Shown in pieces: positions 16,564 through 25,565 of a stretch of 64,000 nt of DNA. Source of the stretch: G963701675 sp963701675. Lineage in GTDB: Bacteria > Planctomycetota > Planctomycetia > Gemmatales > Gemmataceae. The translations under genes were made by a program, and so were the position numbers. The notes under the pieces were generated by a model, which saw only the letters and a list, made by a program, of their open reading frames with translations, had not been told where the DNA came from and ran no database searches. How positions within the stretch are numbered: the first letter of the stretch is position 1; each line of letters starts with the position of its first letter. The stretch lies in NCBI GenBank assembly GCA_963701675.1, contig OY969623.1, forward strand, positions 2,666,001 through 2,730,000, given 5' to 3'.

Positions 16564-17089
16564 GTCGAGAGCCAACTCGCCCGTTTCATTCTGCTGGCAC
16601 GGTGAAGTACTTTGCGCCACGGTATTTAGGAACCGGTTTGCCCGATTCTTGCTATGCATAGGCAATTCCCTCGCCGATGCGGTGGGAGGGCGGCAGCCGC
16701 ACCGTATGAATCGCCCTGCGGCTTCGCCCGCGGGCCCCGCCGGATCGGGGACATGCTCCGCCCCTGATTGCTCTACTCGGCCATCTCCTTGAGAATTGGA
16801 AAACCACTGTCCTTTGAAATGAAATGGCCAGTTATCGCATTGTGGACGCAGCCCGTCCTCGCAATAGCTTCCGCAATTCCTCAGGAGCGAGGCCAATAAA
16901 GTCCCACATCCGTCGCCCAGCACCGCATGATTGCCCCCGCGCCTGACGTGCCGGTGTTTGACCCGCTCGATTCCGATCTGTTCGGCGTGGTATGATTCCG
17001 GCCTAACCAATCGGCAGCTTCGTCGCAGGAAAGCTGCCGATGTTCCTGGCCGTTTTTGTTCATGTGGTCTCAAAGAGGAGTTCAACATC
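16564..17089. other. Intergenic, degenerate
   Basis: About 500 bp with only short frames. It lies between the broken membrane-protein gene and two recognisable gene remnants, so it is probably decayed sequence. Nothing could be assigned. Confidence 0.35.
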
Positions 17090-17248
17090 ACGTCTTTGCC
17101 CGCCGACGCCCCAACAAGGCAGCCTGGCACAACGAAAAAAGCCTTTCAACCGGACAATGGCGGCGGACAATATGATGCCTTCGTAACGAAGTTTCGCGTT
17201 CTAGGAGGAGCGCCGGTTCAAGCCGAACCACGACCGATAGTGCCGTGA
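17090..17248 (+). pseudogene. 3' remnant of an SBBP-repeat surface protein
   Basis: The frame ends FQPDNGGGQYDAFVTKFRVLGG followed by about a dozen residues and a stop. The pattern F-x-P-x-x-G-G-x-x-D-A-F-V-T-K is the hallmark of SBBP beta-propeller repeats, and the intact gene at 57802-60523 ends the same way (DDAFVTKFRLLPQ). Everything upstream of this last repeat is missing. It is a terminal scrap of a second member of that family. Confidence 0.55.
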
Positions 17249-17497
17249 GGGTCGACGGAAGATGGAAAGACATTGGAGTCTATTTCGGTCCAAGGTGGCC
17301 GTGTGCGCCAGAATGTCCTTCCCCACCGTCGATGACGAAGCGCCAGGTGGGGACAGTCGGTATTTCGAGTTTCCGTCCGGTTTTCATAGTGCGTGTCTAG
17401 TTCTATGGCGTGGCCTTTCGGATTGAGCCTTTTGGATTGAGAGGCTGGCTGCGGATTAGAGCGTTAGGCGCCCACCAACAAGTTTGCAGCCGAAAAT

Positions 17498-18177
17498 GTG
17501 CTCCATGGGCTGCGTCGACTTCGCGGTGGGCGCCGATTGATATTCGCATCGACTGCAATCGTTGCAGCAATTACAGTTCATGCATATTCCGCCGGCGCGA
17601 GGGAGGCGGGAAACATTCAGACCCAGGCGGTGCGACGCCACCCGGTCGAGTCGTCATCACGGCGCTTGCGAACTGGAGGTTTCGACGAGATCTGTCCTTT
17701 CTTGCCGCCGGTCTGACCGATTCGAAAGCAGAAAAAAAAAGCCGCGATCGCTAACAGCCCTCATGGGCCATTTTGGGGAGGAGGTTACCAGGCCTTCACC
17801 ACCGGAAAGGTACCGAATATCGGCGTGCCGATCCTGGACATTACCAACGCGCCTTGGACCCAGAACTTAAATACCACGATGCAAACAAGACTGGCAGGCG
17901 CGGTGTGTGCGAACTATCGACTCGTGAGCAATCAGTGGCCCGCCCCAAGGGGAGGACCCATCGTTCCATGCCAATTTACCAACACGGTGGCGGAGACCTA
18001 CATACAGAACGACTCGTTCTCCGCGAGTTGCATGCGTTGCCATGGGTTGTGCCAAACGGCCGGGACCAGGACGGCGGGTCAATCAGCGCAAGAGCCAGCC
18101 AATAGAGCGTACAGCTTCGTTAGTTTGGCATCTCGAATATCTTCGACGAGACGGGACCGCACTATCACACCGTTTAG
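17498..18177 (+). pseudogene. Decayed secreted cytochrome-like (CxxCH) protein
   Basis: From about 17762 one frame reads HGPFWGGGYQAFTTGKVPNI, then PILDITNAPWTQNLNTTMQT and FTNTVAETYIQNDSFSASCM with RCHG. The TVAETYxQ...SCMRCH pattern is the C-terminal end of a family of exported proteins with a single haem-type CxxCH motif. The same frame further upstream (from 17498) has a possible signal peptide (RRLIFASTAIVAAITVHAYS) but is interrupted by TGA at 17714. Near the 3' end a frame change at about 18125 restores the natural-looking end IFDETGPHYHTV before TAG at 18175. At least two lesions make it non-functional. Confidence 0.5.
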
Positions 18178-20009
18178 ATCCAATCGAGCTTTAGCTCGGC
18201 CCAGACAAAGTCTCCCGCAAAATGCACGGCAGTCGCGTAACGAACGTTACCGGCCACATGAGGGTCAATCGGGTTGTCGAAGGGGACCTCGGCGGACTCC
18301 GAATCTAAGCGCAGGCTGGCTGATGGCGGCGGGAACGAAGTTTCAATCAAAGGCCGTGCTTGTTGCGCCAAGACCGGGACGGCATAAGCGGCCACTGCAT
18401 CGGGCCGGACACTCCCGTCGGAGCTGATCGGCGAGGGAGTATTGCAGTCGTCTTCCGGGTCCGGACATAGGCTGATAGCGGCCATGCGATGTACTCCGGC
18501 CGCGCTGCTGTGAAATCCGACGACGAACGTGTTGCCCGTGTTCGGATCGCGCACCATATCAAACGCCTGATCTTGAAGCGTGCCGGTGAACGTTGACCGG
18601 AAGACGCAATCGAAGATGGTTGGATTGCAGTTCGGTTCGCTCTCGTCACCGTTTTCTCCGAAACGGGCACCTGAGAAGAAATCCGGGTTTGATCCTGTCG
18701 GATCGGTATAACCACTGACGACGATCGTATTGTTGTCATGAAGTAGGACGCTAGTTCCACGATCGGTGCCGTCTCCGCTACCGGCCGTGTCGTCGTCGTA
18801 GTCGTAACTGATCAGTCCTGTCGCCGTTCCATTGCCGCCGAAGTCATCATCATCCAATAGCCCATCCGAGAGGAATAGGCGCGCGAGCCCGAAGTTGTTA
18901 CCCGAAGTGCCGGCAATAACGATGTAATCCTCTTGCCCGACCGTCTGAAGCACCACGTCATTTGCCACGTCGGCCGTGCTGCCGAAGTCGATCGTTTTTA
19001 TTCCGCCACTGCCGAAACCCCCGGCAAATTCTCCGTCTTCAGTTAACTTGACGATCGTGAAATCAACAGTTCCGCCGGTGGGTCGCGAAAAGCCAACCAA
19101 TACATACTCGCCGTCCTCCGTCTGTATCAAGGCATTAGCTTGTGCGTCGGAGGTGAAGCCGATGAGCCTCATGCCGCGGATTCTGGTGGGAGGCTCGGTT
19201 TCTTCAACAGTGCAACCGTAATCTTCAGCGAAGTCCACATCTGATCCGCCGTTGGGCAACAGTCGCGCTATCGCAAAGTACTGTGTGGTAAATGACATGT
19301 TGGACGACCAGCCGCTCACCGTGATGTATTGCGTAGTTGGGTCAATAATAATGTCGGTTAGGACGTTGGCGCGGAAAAAGCTGCAGTCCGCGGATTCCTC
19401 CCAGAAACCGATAATGTTCATTCCGGCCGCCACATTTCCAAAAGGCGGAGAGCCGCTGGTATCCAGATCGCCGTCCTCTGTGAATCGCATCACCATGGCG
19501 TTCTGCGGTGCGCCGGTGAATGGAAAGTCATTCCCATCAGCGAACACGTAGCCAGCGGCGAGAATACGATTGTCGCCGTCGATTGCAATCGCGTTGATCC
19601 TTTCGGTGTGGTCTGAAAGGCTAGACGTCTCGAAGAAGTTATCGTTATCCCAGTCGAGAGTGGCGATGCCGTTTGAGCCAAAGTCATCATCCGGCTCGCC
19701 AGTGGTGGCGTCGAGGCGAATCATGGCCCAGTCCGCGTTGCCGTGCGGATTGACGCCTCCCACGCCGTCGGAGTCACAGACACCGGCACCGGGACTCGAT
19801 TCACATTTCATGTACCCTCCGATGACGATGTAGTCGCCCGTGAGGGTGCTCTGAAACGCTACAGCTAACGCTTGGCCTTGAAACGAACTGATGAACTGAT
19901 GCCCGCTCGTACCAAAAGCATCGACCAAGTTCCAAAGCAAATTCCTCTCCTCGAGCAATTCCAATGTGGGCCGCGCCTGGACGATGCGTAATCGCGATTT
20001 CGTTGCCAT
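18174..20009 (-). CDS. Planctomycete extracellular delta-60 repeat protein (611 aa)
   Basis: The start ATG 20009 gives MATKSRLRIVQARPTLELLE with the export signature ARPTLELLEERN at ~11-22. The body consists of delta-60-type repeats, each with a D(G)xLDxxFGxxGxxxxD and an (A)(I/V)xGYxxxxxxxDFxxxRL part, for example DDDFGSNGIATLDWDNDN, NRILAAGYVFADGNDFP, YVLVGFSRPTGGTVDFTIVK and DYIVIAGTSGNNFGLARL. Repeats extend to about residue 500, followed by a Pro/Ala tail. Such proteins are predicted beta-propeller-like surface proteins of unknown role. The frame extends 15 codons upstream, but the signature fixes the start. The closest relative here is the broken gene at 34072-36179. Confidence 0.8.
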   Translation of the reverse strand: MATKSRLRIVQARPTLELLEERNLLWNLVDAFGTSGHQFISSFQGQALAVAFQSTLTGDYIVIGGYMKCESSPGAGVCDSDGVGGVNPHGNADWAMIRLDATTGEPDDDFGSNGIATLDWDNDNFFETSSLSDHTERINAIAIDGDNRILAAGYVFADGNDFPFTGAPQNAMVMRFTEDGDLDTSGSPPFGNVAAGMNIIGFWEESADCSFFRANVLTDIIIDPTTQYITVSGWSSNMSFTTQYFAIARLLPNGGSDVDFAEDYGCTVEETEPPTRIRGMRLIGFTSDAQANALIQTEDGEYVLVGFSRPTGGTVDFTIVKLTEDGEFAGGFGSGGIKTIDFGSTADVANDVVLQTVGQEDYIVIAGTSGNNFGLARLFLSDGLLDDDDFGGNGTATGLISYDYDDDTAGSGDGTDRGTSVLLHDNNTIVVSGYTDPTGSNPDFFSGARFGENGDESEPNCNPTIFDCVFRSTFTGTLQDQAFDMVRDPNTGNTFVVGFHSSAAGVHRMAAISLCPDPEDDCNTPSPISSDGSVRPDAVAAYAVPVLAQQARPLIETSFPPPSASLRLDSESAEVPFDNPIDPHVAGNVRYATAVHFAGDFVWAELKLDWI

Positions 20010-20336
20010 TCCAGTGCGTCGACCATAGAGAGCCTTTGAAGCGACCGGAAGCATCGAAAACTCCTTCTAACGAACACGAAGCAGGTGTAGCCGCACTCAC
20101 CAGAGTGCGGGGCAACTCCACCATTCTGCCGAAGGCCGCTACGACTGCGGTTGACCTCGGTGCGCAGAACTTCCCTTCATGCAGTGCTGTTCTCTCAGCT
20201 GCACTAATGCGGTAATCCGAGTCTCTATCCAAAAGCTAATTCACTTGGAGGGATGCTACTCCTTTGTAGCTCTCGGGCTGCGCAAAACGCAGTTTCATCG
20301 CAGGCAAGGCAGACACTAGGTGTGGTTGGCCACCGT
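20010..20336. other. Intergenic, no gene seen
   Basis: Space between the delta-60 protein gene and the FG-GAP protein gene, about 330 bp. It should contain the promoter of the former. No clear boxes were found. Confidence 0.35.
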
Positions 20337-21698
20337 TTACATCGAAATCCAACTCTCGGCCACTACGCCCATCGTCGGTTCATCGATCAAAGAAAACGAC
20401 CAGGCGGAAAAATGCCGAGCCGGTGAAAGTACGCGCCATCTCGTTTCTGCCGAATGGGTGAGGCACTCAATGCCGTCGGACGGCGAAAAGAGTTGCACCT
20501 CGAACTCGCGTCTGAGATGGGGCGGCGGTGGTATCGGCACGACGGGCGGCGCGGGTGGCCCGGTCGGGTTATCGGTCAGCGGTCCTTGGGGTTTCCGCGG
20601 CCCCTTCGCCCACTTCTTGTCGTTTATCAGCACGCTTACGCCGGTCTCGGTCGCGACTACCAGATCGTAAAATCCATCGTTGGTAAGGTCTGCTACCGCG
20701 GTATGGGTAGCACCCGTATCAGCATAGGTCGTAGTCTCTTTGGTTTTGAAGGTGCCGTCACCGTTACCCAGCACCCAGCTGACGGTTCCATACTCGGAGC
20801 TGGCCGTTACCACGTCGAGCTTGCCGTCCTTGTTGAGGTCGCCGGTTTCCGGATTGAACGCCCAGCCGTAAGCGGCCATGTAGTAGGTCGGCGGTAACAA
20901 GACTCCGTCACCCCGATTTAGCATCACGCCGATCTGACTACTTTGCTTGCCTGATACGATATCTAGGTCGCCATCCCCATCCACATCCACCTGTGTATGG
21001 CCAACGGGGCTAACCAAATGATGCAGAGTGTAGCTGCCGTTGCCGTAGAACACGTGCAGGTCGCTGCCCCAGTATCCATCTACCGTGACATCCCCGAGGC
21101 CGTCGCCGTCGAGGTCGCCAACGGCCACGCCCCATGCGCCACCATAGCCGACGGAATGAACTATGGGCGGCTGGAACGTCCCGTCACCGTTACCTAAGAG
21201 GATTCTAACGGCGTCCGGGCCGGTAAACCCATTGACGCTGGCAACCGCTAGATCGAGCCTGTCGTCGCCGTTTACGTCGCCGACCGCGATGGCATCCCCG
21301 CTAATACCGCCATGCGAGAAATTCAGTTGCGACTGAAAGGTCCCATTGCCGGTGCCCAACAGGACACTGACGCTCTCGTAGGTGGCCACGGCAAGGTCCA
21401 ATTTCCCATCCGCATTCAGGTCCGCCGTCACTAGTTCTTGGCCGCCGGGTTCGACGGCGTAATACGCTTGCGTACCGAGGTTGCCTTGCTCGTTCCCGAG
21501 CAGCACCGCGACGGTATCTGCCTCAAGAGCTATGGCAACGTCCTTGTTTGCATCCCCGTTGAAGTCGCCCACAACCGTATCCGCGCCTTCACTGCCCAAG
21601 GTATACCTCGCCGGAGCCAAAAAAGTCGGCACATCGCGCGCTTCAAGCCGCTCCAGCCTCAAGTGTGTTTGCCATCGCCCGAATAGTTTGCGTGACAT
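20337..21698 (-). CDS. Planctomycete extracellular FG-GAP/VCBS repeat protein (453 aa)
   Basis: The start ATG at 21698 follows CGGAGGGTCCCA and gives MSRKLFGRWQTHLRLERLEA, with the export signature RLERLEARDVPTF. Six or seven FG-GAP/VCBS repeats follow, each with a calcium-binding loop of the form DxNxDGxxDLxV: DFNGDANKDVAI, DLNADGKLDLAV, DVNGDDRLDLAV, DLDGDGLGDVTV, DVDGDGDLDIVS, DLNKDGKLDVVT and DLTNDGFYDLVV. This is an integrin-alpha-like beta-propeller that is secreted or surface bound. After residue ~380 there is a proline-rich stretch and a tail without repeat character. The frame is open to 22064, but that extension is unlikely to be translated. Confidence 0.82.
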   Translation of the reverse strand: MSRKLFGRWQTHLRLERLEARDVPTFLAPARYTLGSEGADTVVGDFNGDANKDVAIALEADTVAVLLGNEQGNLGTQAYYAVEPGGQELVTADLNADGKLDLAVATYESVSVLLGTGNGTFQSQLNFSHGGISGDAIAVGDVNGDDRLDLAVASVNGFTGPDAVRILLGNGDGTFQPPIVHSVGYGGAWGVAVGDLDGDGLGDVTVDGYWGSDLHVFYGNGSYTLHHLVSPVGHTQVDVDGDGDLDIVSGKQSSQIGVMLNRGDGVLLPPTYYMAAYGWAFNPETGDLNKDGKLDVVTASSEYGTVSWVLGNGDGTFKTKETTTYADTGATHTAVADLTNDGFYDLVVATETGVSVLINDKKWAKGPRKPQGPLTDNPTGPPAPPVVPIPPPPHLRREFEVQLFSPSDGIECLTHSAETRWRVLSPARHFSAWSFSLIDEPTMGVVAESWISM

Positions 21699-22032
21699 TG
21701 GGACCCTCCGTCTAGAAGATTTCTGGTGGCTATGGAGCGTGAGAAACGAACTCACGTTTACCACTCTGAATTTGGGTAACAACTGGCGTTCGGTAGTTTT
21801 GACGACGCGAAAATCTTGGATGAGGTAATAGGGGCTCTGCTCGAATGCGCCGAACCCCATGGGAGCACCTTTGCAGGAGTGACAGAAACGGAAAATCGCG
21901 GGCAATTTTCGGGAAAAGTTTCGGACCTGTACCGGCAGATTCTGACATATGGATGTCATATCCGCAGCGGCCCGCGGGCGCGATGCCGCTTTCCATCCGC
22001 GATAAAGTCCGCAACGTCCTGTGCTGTTGAGT
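21699..22032. other. Intergenic, no gene seen
   Basis: Leader of the FG-GAP protein gene. The coding frame remains open through it, but it shows no domain and lies upstream of a strong ribosome binding site. Confidence 0.35.
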
Positions 22033-22137
22033 GCATATTCTGCCGGCGATAAGAACCCCGGCAAGCGCTTCCAGCCGCTCCAGCCTCAGAAAACTCCACC
22101 ATTTGGCACATCGGATGGGGAGCATGATTCGCCTCAT
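22033..22137 (-). pseudogene. Orphan planctomycete export-signature start
   Basis: From ATG 22137 the frame reads RCAKWWSFLRLERLEALAGV and then loses all similarity to a protein. FLRLERLEA matches the export signature of the FG-GAP gene at 21698 (HLRLERLEARDVP), also at the DNA level. It appears to be the beginning of a duplicated or truncated surface-protein gene. Confidence 0.4.
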
Positions 22138-22645
22138 GTCATGTAGTCTCGCGCGGCGAGCCGACGGGGACGGTGCGCAACACTCTCGGAGGGGATAATT
22201 CGCGACTGTTGAAAATTGTCGAGATGCTACAAAAACTTGAGCGGCTTAAGGAGACTTTGCCGGACAGGTAAACTAAGACAGACCAGACCTGAGGTCTCAT
22301 CCTGACGACCTCCCGGTGAGCTGGGCGGGGCGCTACGAGCTTCGGCGTACCGGACCGCTGAGGTGCATGCCCTGCGATGCGAAACTGTGCGAGAAAGCCC
22401 CGTCCGGTTCGGGTGCAACTTTGTGTCTATGTTAAGTGCGGATGTGGACTTCCGATGCTATGCTTTCGGTGCGAGGTAAATCCACATCCTTATACCCAAC
22501 TCTGTTGCGGGGCCCTGTTTTCGAACTGTTGGAATAGCGGTTTTTCCGAAAAACTCCTTATGTACGCGTATACATGTATTCCCGGCGTTGCCGCGCCACC
22601 TCGCCCGAAATCCTCATGCGAGGCTCCTCCTTAAGAGGCGGTGAA
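22138..22645. promoter_or_regulatory. Upstream region of sigma factor gene with long inverted repeat
   Basis: A perfect 9-bp inverted repeat, GGATGTGGA (22440-22448) and TCCACATCC (22481-22489), flanked by TAAG/TTA, could form a hairpin with a 32-nt loop about 160 bp upstream of the sigma factor start. The rest of this 500-bp region holds no gene. Whether the repeat acts in RNA or as an operator is unknown. Confidence 0.35.
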
Positions 22646-23563
22646 ATGCCTAAGCCCCTGCGGTCGGATGAGAATGAGGAGCCGGTAGAACCGGATATCA
22701 GTCGTTTAAGGAGATGCGTATCTCATTTCAGCCGCAGGACAAAGAGAGAGGAGAGGTACGAAACCGAGTACGCCGCCGCCCTTGTTGCCAGGATGCGAGC
22801 TGTCATAAACGGCGAGATCTCGAACAAGGTCAGTAACGAGGATCGCCGGGCCGTGTTGCATGGTGCGTTTGAGCGACTGAGGAAGCAACTGCCCGGAGTG
22901 GGCTCGCGAAAACTTCCCAAAGAGGAGCTTCTGCAATTGGGCGGCATTGAAGCCGGAAAGGCGGCCCGCGAAGTCAACAAGGTTGAATATGAGGAGCATC
23001 TGGCTGAGGCCTTTGCAGGCTACCACTTTGCTGTCATGTCCGTGAGAAAGAAGTATGGCCTACTCGAAGATGATGCCGCAGAGGTCGTTCATGCGGCGTT
23101 CATCGAATTCAGAAAAGTGGTGTTAAGGCTGATTGCGGCGGGCCGTTTCGTGCCGACGGAGTCTATGCCGCTTTTCCTCACCGTCGCGTTTGGCGTGGCA
23201 TCAAACGTCATTCGCAAGCAGCAGTATCGCGCTCGGCATACCAGCAGCTTGTCCGCGCGGCCAAGCTCGCGACCTGATCGCGACGAAGATCTGGGCGAAG
23301 ACGCGGCGGGCGCGGAGGAAACCGCGTTCACTTTCGCCGGCGAAAATCCCGAGGAGCTTTTCGAGTTGTTGGAGAAACTGCACGACACCGAGCTAAAGAC
23401 GATCGCCATCCTGAAGATGCAAAACTACAGCACGCGGGAGATCAGCGAAAAGCTTTGTTGCAGACCCTGGCGGGTGCGGCGCAAGCTCGCGTTAATCCGA
23501 AAACTGTTGCGACCGCCATCGGACAAACCCCCTTGCGGAGAGAAACCGTCGCCCGGCACATAG
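22646..23563 (+). CDS. ECF-like RNA polymerase sigma factor (305 aa)
   Basis: The C-terminal two thirds resemble an extracytoplasmic-function sigma factor. Region 2 is around YGLLEDDAAEVVHAAFIEFR (~130-150) with the following TVAFGVASNVIRKQQYRAR. Region 4 has a helix-turn-helix LHDTELKTIAILKMQNYSTR, EISEKLCCRPWRVRRKLALI (~250-290). Residues 1-110 are a helical N-terminal extension not seen in short ECF factors, which may bind a regulator. The ATG at 22646 is preceded by AAGAGGCGGTGAA. No anti-sigma gene follows; the next gene is a secreted metalloprotease. It therefore appears as an orphan regulator, perhaps of the surrounding surface-protein genes. Confidence 0.75.
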   Translation: MPKPLRSDENEEPVEPDISRLRRCVSHFSRRTKREERYETEYAAALVARMRAVINGEISNKVSNEDRRAVLHGAFERLRKQLPGVGSRKLPKEELLQLGGIEAGKAAREVNKVEYEEHLAEAFAGYHFAVMSVRKKYGLLEDDAAEVVHAAFIEFRKVVLRLIAAGRFVPTESMPLFLTVAFGVASNVIRKQQYRARHTSSLSARPSSRPDRDEDLGEDAAGAEETAFTFAGENPEELFELLEKLHDTELKTIAILKMQNYSTREISEKLCCRPWRVRRKLALIRKLLRPPSDKPPCGEKPSPGT

Positions 23564-23908
23564 TCGCCGTCGTCTAGCTGCTGCGGTTGGACTTGGACGA
23601 CCGCGTCGCACTTCAATCACATTCCTGACGCGCTCATGCACATGTCTGCCGGAGTCGCTCCACGCGGAGCCTTTGATTTTTGCTGTTAGGTTTTGACCTC
23701 CTCGTTAGTATTCATAGTTAGAGGAAGGAACACGCGCAGTTTGGCATTACGTTAAGCGCCGCTTCCAGAGCGCACAGGATGCTCGGCTTACCCATGCAGC
23801 CGCAGCTCTGTGCCTGCTGGGCAGGAACCTGATGAACTTGGGCCCGTCCTTAAAGTAGTGGAAGGGCCGCATGAAATACACTTCTCGTTGATTAGGAGGA
23901 GGTGCATC
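23564..23908. other. Intergenic, no gene seen
   Basis: About 345 bp between the sigma factor and the metalloprotease. No gene was recognised. It includes the ribosome binding site AGGAGGAGG at 23895-23903, which belongs to the next gene. Confidence 0.4.
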
Positions 23909-24496
23909 TTGAAGAAGCTCCTTCAGCGGCGCCCCTGTCGGCCTCGCAGCTTCCGGCTGGTGAAAGTCTGCGTCTGTCTTTTCTGCCTTATCTCGGCCTC
24001 GTTTCAGGACATTATTACCATTGCCAACGGCTCGGGGCAGCCGGTAGGGATTATCGTCGATGGCCAAGATGAAGCCGGGGCCTTGAATGATCGGGCATTT
24101 ATCACGGCCACGACGTTGGTCGGTGTTGGAAAGCTGACCGCTTCGTCGCAAGTGAACGAAGTCATCGGCTTTACGAACGAGCGGCCGCCAAAGCATCTCA
24201 GCACACCGTGGACAGCAGCCAACGAAACATTCAACTTGGAGTTCAAGCCGCTCATCCGCATTCCCGTCACGGTGTGGATCGTCAAAGGACCGTTTGCTAC
24301 GCAACGAAACCACGCCATCGAGGCTTGCATACAGACATCGTCCATTTGCGCGCGGAGCGGATGGGAGTCGATGTGGAGACGTTTGACATCAGGGACGCAA
24401 CGGCTAACGCAAAGGCACCGGATCACTATGCATTTCCAAATGGGGATGCCGGCGATCCGGTGTGGAAGCCTCTCCGCGACGATATTGGCTTCATAA
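23909..24496 (+). CDS. Frameshifted secreted metalloprotease, N-terminal part
   Basis: I choose the TTG at 23909 as start. AGGAGGAGG ends 5 nt before it and the product begins with basic residues followed by a signal peptide (LVKVCVCLFCLISASFQD). The protein continues ITIANGSGQPVGIIVDGQDE and NLEFKPLIRIPVTVWIVKGP up to about 24325, after which this frame loses sense (ARSGWESMW...). The neighbouring frame carries on the same protein with DIVHLRAERMGVDVETFDIR. One base change near 24310-24345 therefore splits a single gene that ends at 24885. Only the part to about 24330 is meaningful in this frame. Confidence 0.6.
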   Translation: MKKLLQRRPCRPRSFRLVKVCVCLFCLISASFQDIITIANGSGQPVGIIVDGQDEAGALNDRAFITATTLVGVGKLTASSQVNEVIGFTNERPPKHLSTPWTAANETFNLEFKPLIRIPVTVWIVKGPFATQRNHAIEACIQTSSICARSGWESMWRRLTSGTQRLTQRHRITMHFQMGMPAIRCGSLSATILAS

Positions 24497-24885
24497 GCGG
24501 ACGGCTCAATGTTTATTGGGTCGATACTGTCGATGGAAGTACGGGTAAGGGCTGGTCAAATTTTGGAGCCCAGATTGCTATGGGACGAGCGACTGGCGAT
24601 GAACTGCTTTCCCACGAAATTGGTCACGCCTTCAGCTTGACACACACCGATGGAAACTCGAATTTCAACGACGAGAACGTCATGTGGAGTACAAGTAGTG
24701 TGAGGCAGTACATTACCGAAGGACAGCTCATCCGTGCCCACTTCAATACCGGGTCTGTTCTTAACGCTTTGTACAACGCACGGCCCGGCGAGCCTACTCG
24801 GGATTGTGCGTTTGGCGATGCAGGTCCCACATGCCCCGTGATTCATAAGCGTATCTGGTCTGATGGCCCCTTTCCACCCAATTAA
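24208..24885 (+). CDS. Frameshifted secreted metalloprotease, catalytic part
   Basis: The meaningful part starts near 24330 (DIVHLRAERMGVDVETFDIR). It contains the zinc site HEIGHAFSLTHTDG, a metzincin-type HExxHxxxxxH, followed 15-25 residues later by NDENVMWS, which could supply the Met-turn. The C-terminus has two Cys (DCAFGDAGPTCP). With the N-terminal part at 23909 it would form an exported protein of about 325 aa. The active-site residues are intact, so the gene was functional until recently or the frame change is a sequence error. The hypothetical exported protein gene at 24896 follows after 10 bp. Confidence 0.65.
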   Translation: MDSSQRNIQLGVQAAHPHSRHGVDRQRTVCYATKPRHRGLHTDIVHLRAERMGVDVETFDIRDATANAKAPDHYAFPNGDAGDPVWKPLRDDIGFISGRLNVYWVDTVDGSTGKGWSNFGAQIAMGRATGDELLSHEIGHAFSLTHTDGNSNFNDENVMWSTSSVRQYITEGQLIRAHFNTGSVLNALYNARPGEPTRDCAFGDAGPTCPVIHKRIWSDGPFPPN

Positions 24886-24895
24886 GAGGCCAACC

Positions 24896-25444
24896 ATGAG
24901 AGAGAGTCTGCCGGTTTTGATGCTTGTTGTCGGTGGGCTGGTCAGCAGGGCAGAGCAAGTCCCAGAACGTGCTGAGTTGGCCAGGCTTGATCAGGAAGCG
25001 AAATCCCTGGTTCAAACCTGGCTAAACTCCAATTGCGGAGCAGGTGATAGCAAGCTTGCTGCGCGGATTGAGCGCCTCGGGGCGCGCCTGGAGCCCGTGT
25101 TGTTGGAGGCATATCGTCTTGGGCCCACGGACACAGAGGTAAAGAAACTTGGCGACGCATTGCCGCTGCGCTACGCTGAGCGACGAAGGACGCTCAAAGA
25201 GTCTGGAGAGCGCCTATTCGGCAAAGAGGAAACGGAGCGCTTGCTGAGGATGACGGAGCGCGAGTACAGCGAACGAGAAATGAAGCTGTACACGGAGCGG
25301 TTTAAGGGCCAAGCGCTTAACGGGCTCGGTTTGGTAGGCACTAGAAAATCTGAAGAGGAACTGAAGCGGATCGCAAACAACCAACACCATCCGTTGCAAA
25401 TCACCGCGCGCGAGGCCCTTAAGGGTTTACAAAAACGAAAATGA
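24896..25444 (+). CDS. Exported hypothetical protein (182 aa)
   Basis: The start ATG 24896 follows AAGAGGCCAACC and gives a short hydrophobic leader MRESLPVLMLVVGGLVSRAE. The mature part is helical and charged (AELARLDQEAKSLVQTWLNS, ERLFGKEETERLLRMTEREY, EEELKRIANNQHHPLQITAR) with HEAT-like spacing near the end. It is 10 bp downstream of the metalloprotease gene and probably in the same operon, so it may be a partner or inhibitor of that protease. No family was recognised. Confidence 0.6.
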   Translation: MRESLPVLMLVVGGLVSRAEQVPERAELARLDQEAKSLVQTWLNSNCGAGDSKLAARIERLGARLEPVLLEAYRLGPTDTEVKKLGDALPLRYAERRRTLKESGERLFGKEETERLLRMTEREYSEREMKLYTERFKGQALNGLGLVGTRKSEEELKRIANNQHHPLQITAREALKGLQKRK

Positions 25445-25565
25445 TGTTTTCGCCCTCCCGGCTCTCGCGAACTACGTCCGGGCAGAGAAGTGTTGGGTCT
25501 AGACTGAGTCAAGGCAGCGATTCGCGCCTGCAAGGCTGACGTCGAGACTGATTACGGTGGTGTCT

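Noticed and set aside
21699..22064. N-terminal extension of the FG-GAP protein to 22064
   Set aside because: The ribosome binding site and export signature both place the start at 21698.
22260..22430. Group II intron or riboswitch upstream of the sigma factor
   Set aside because: Some GC-rich text resembles intron-domain sequences, but no domain V helix or known riboswitch core could be formed.
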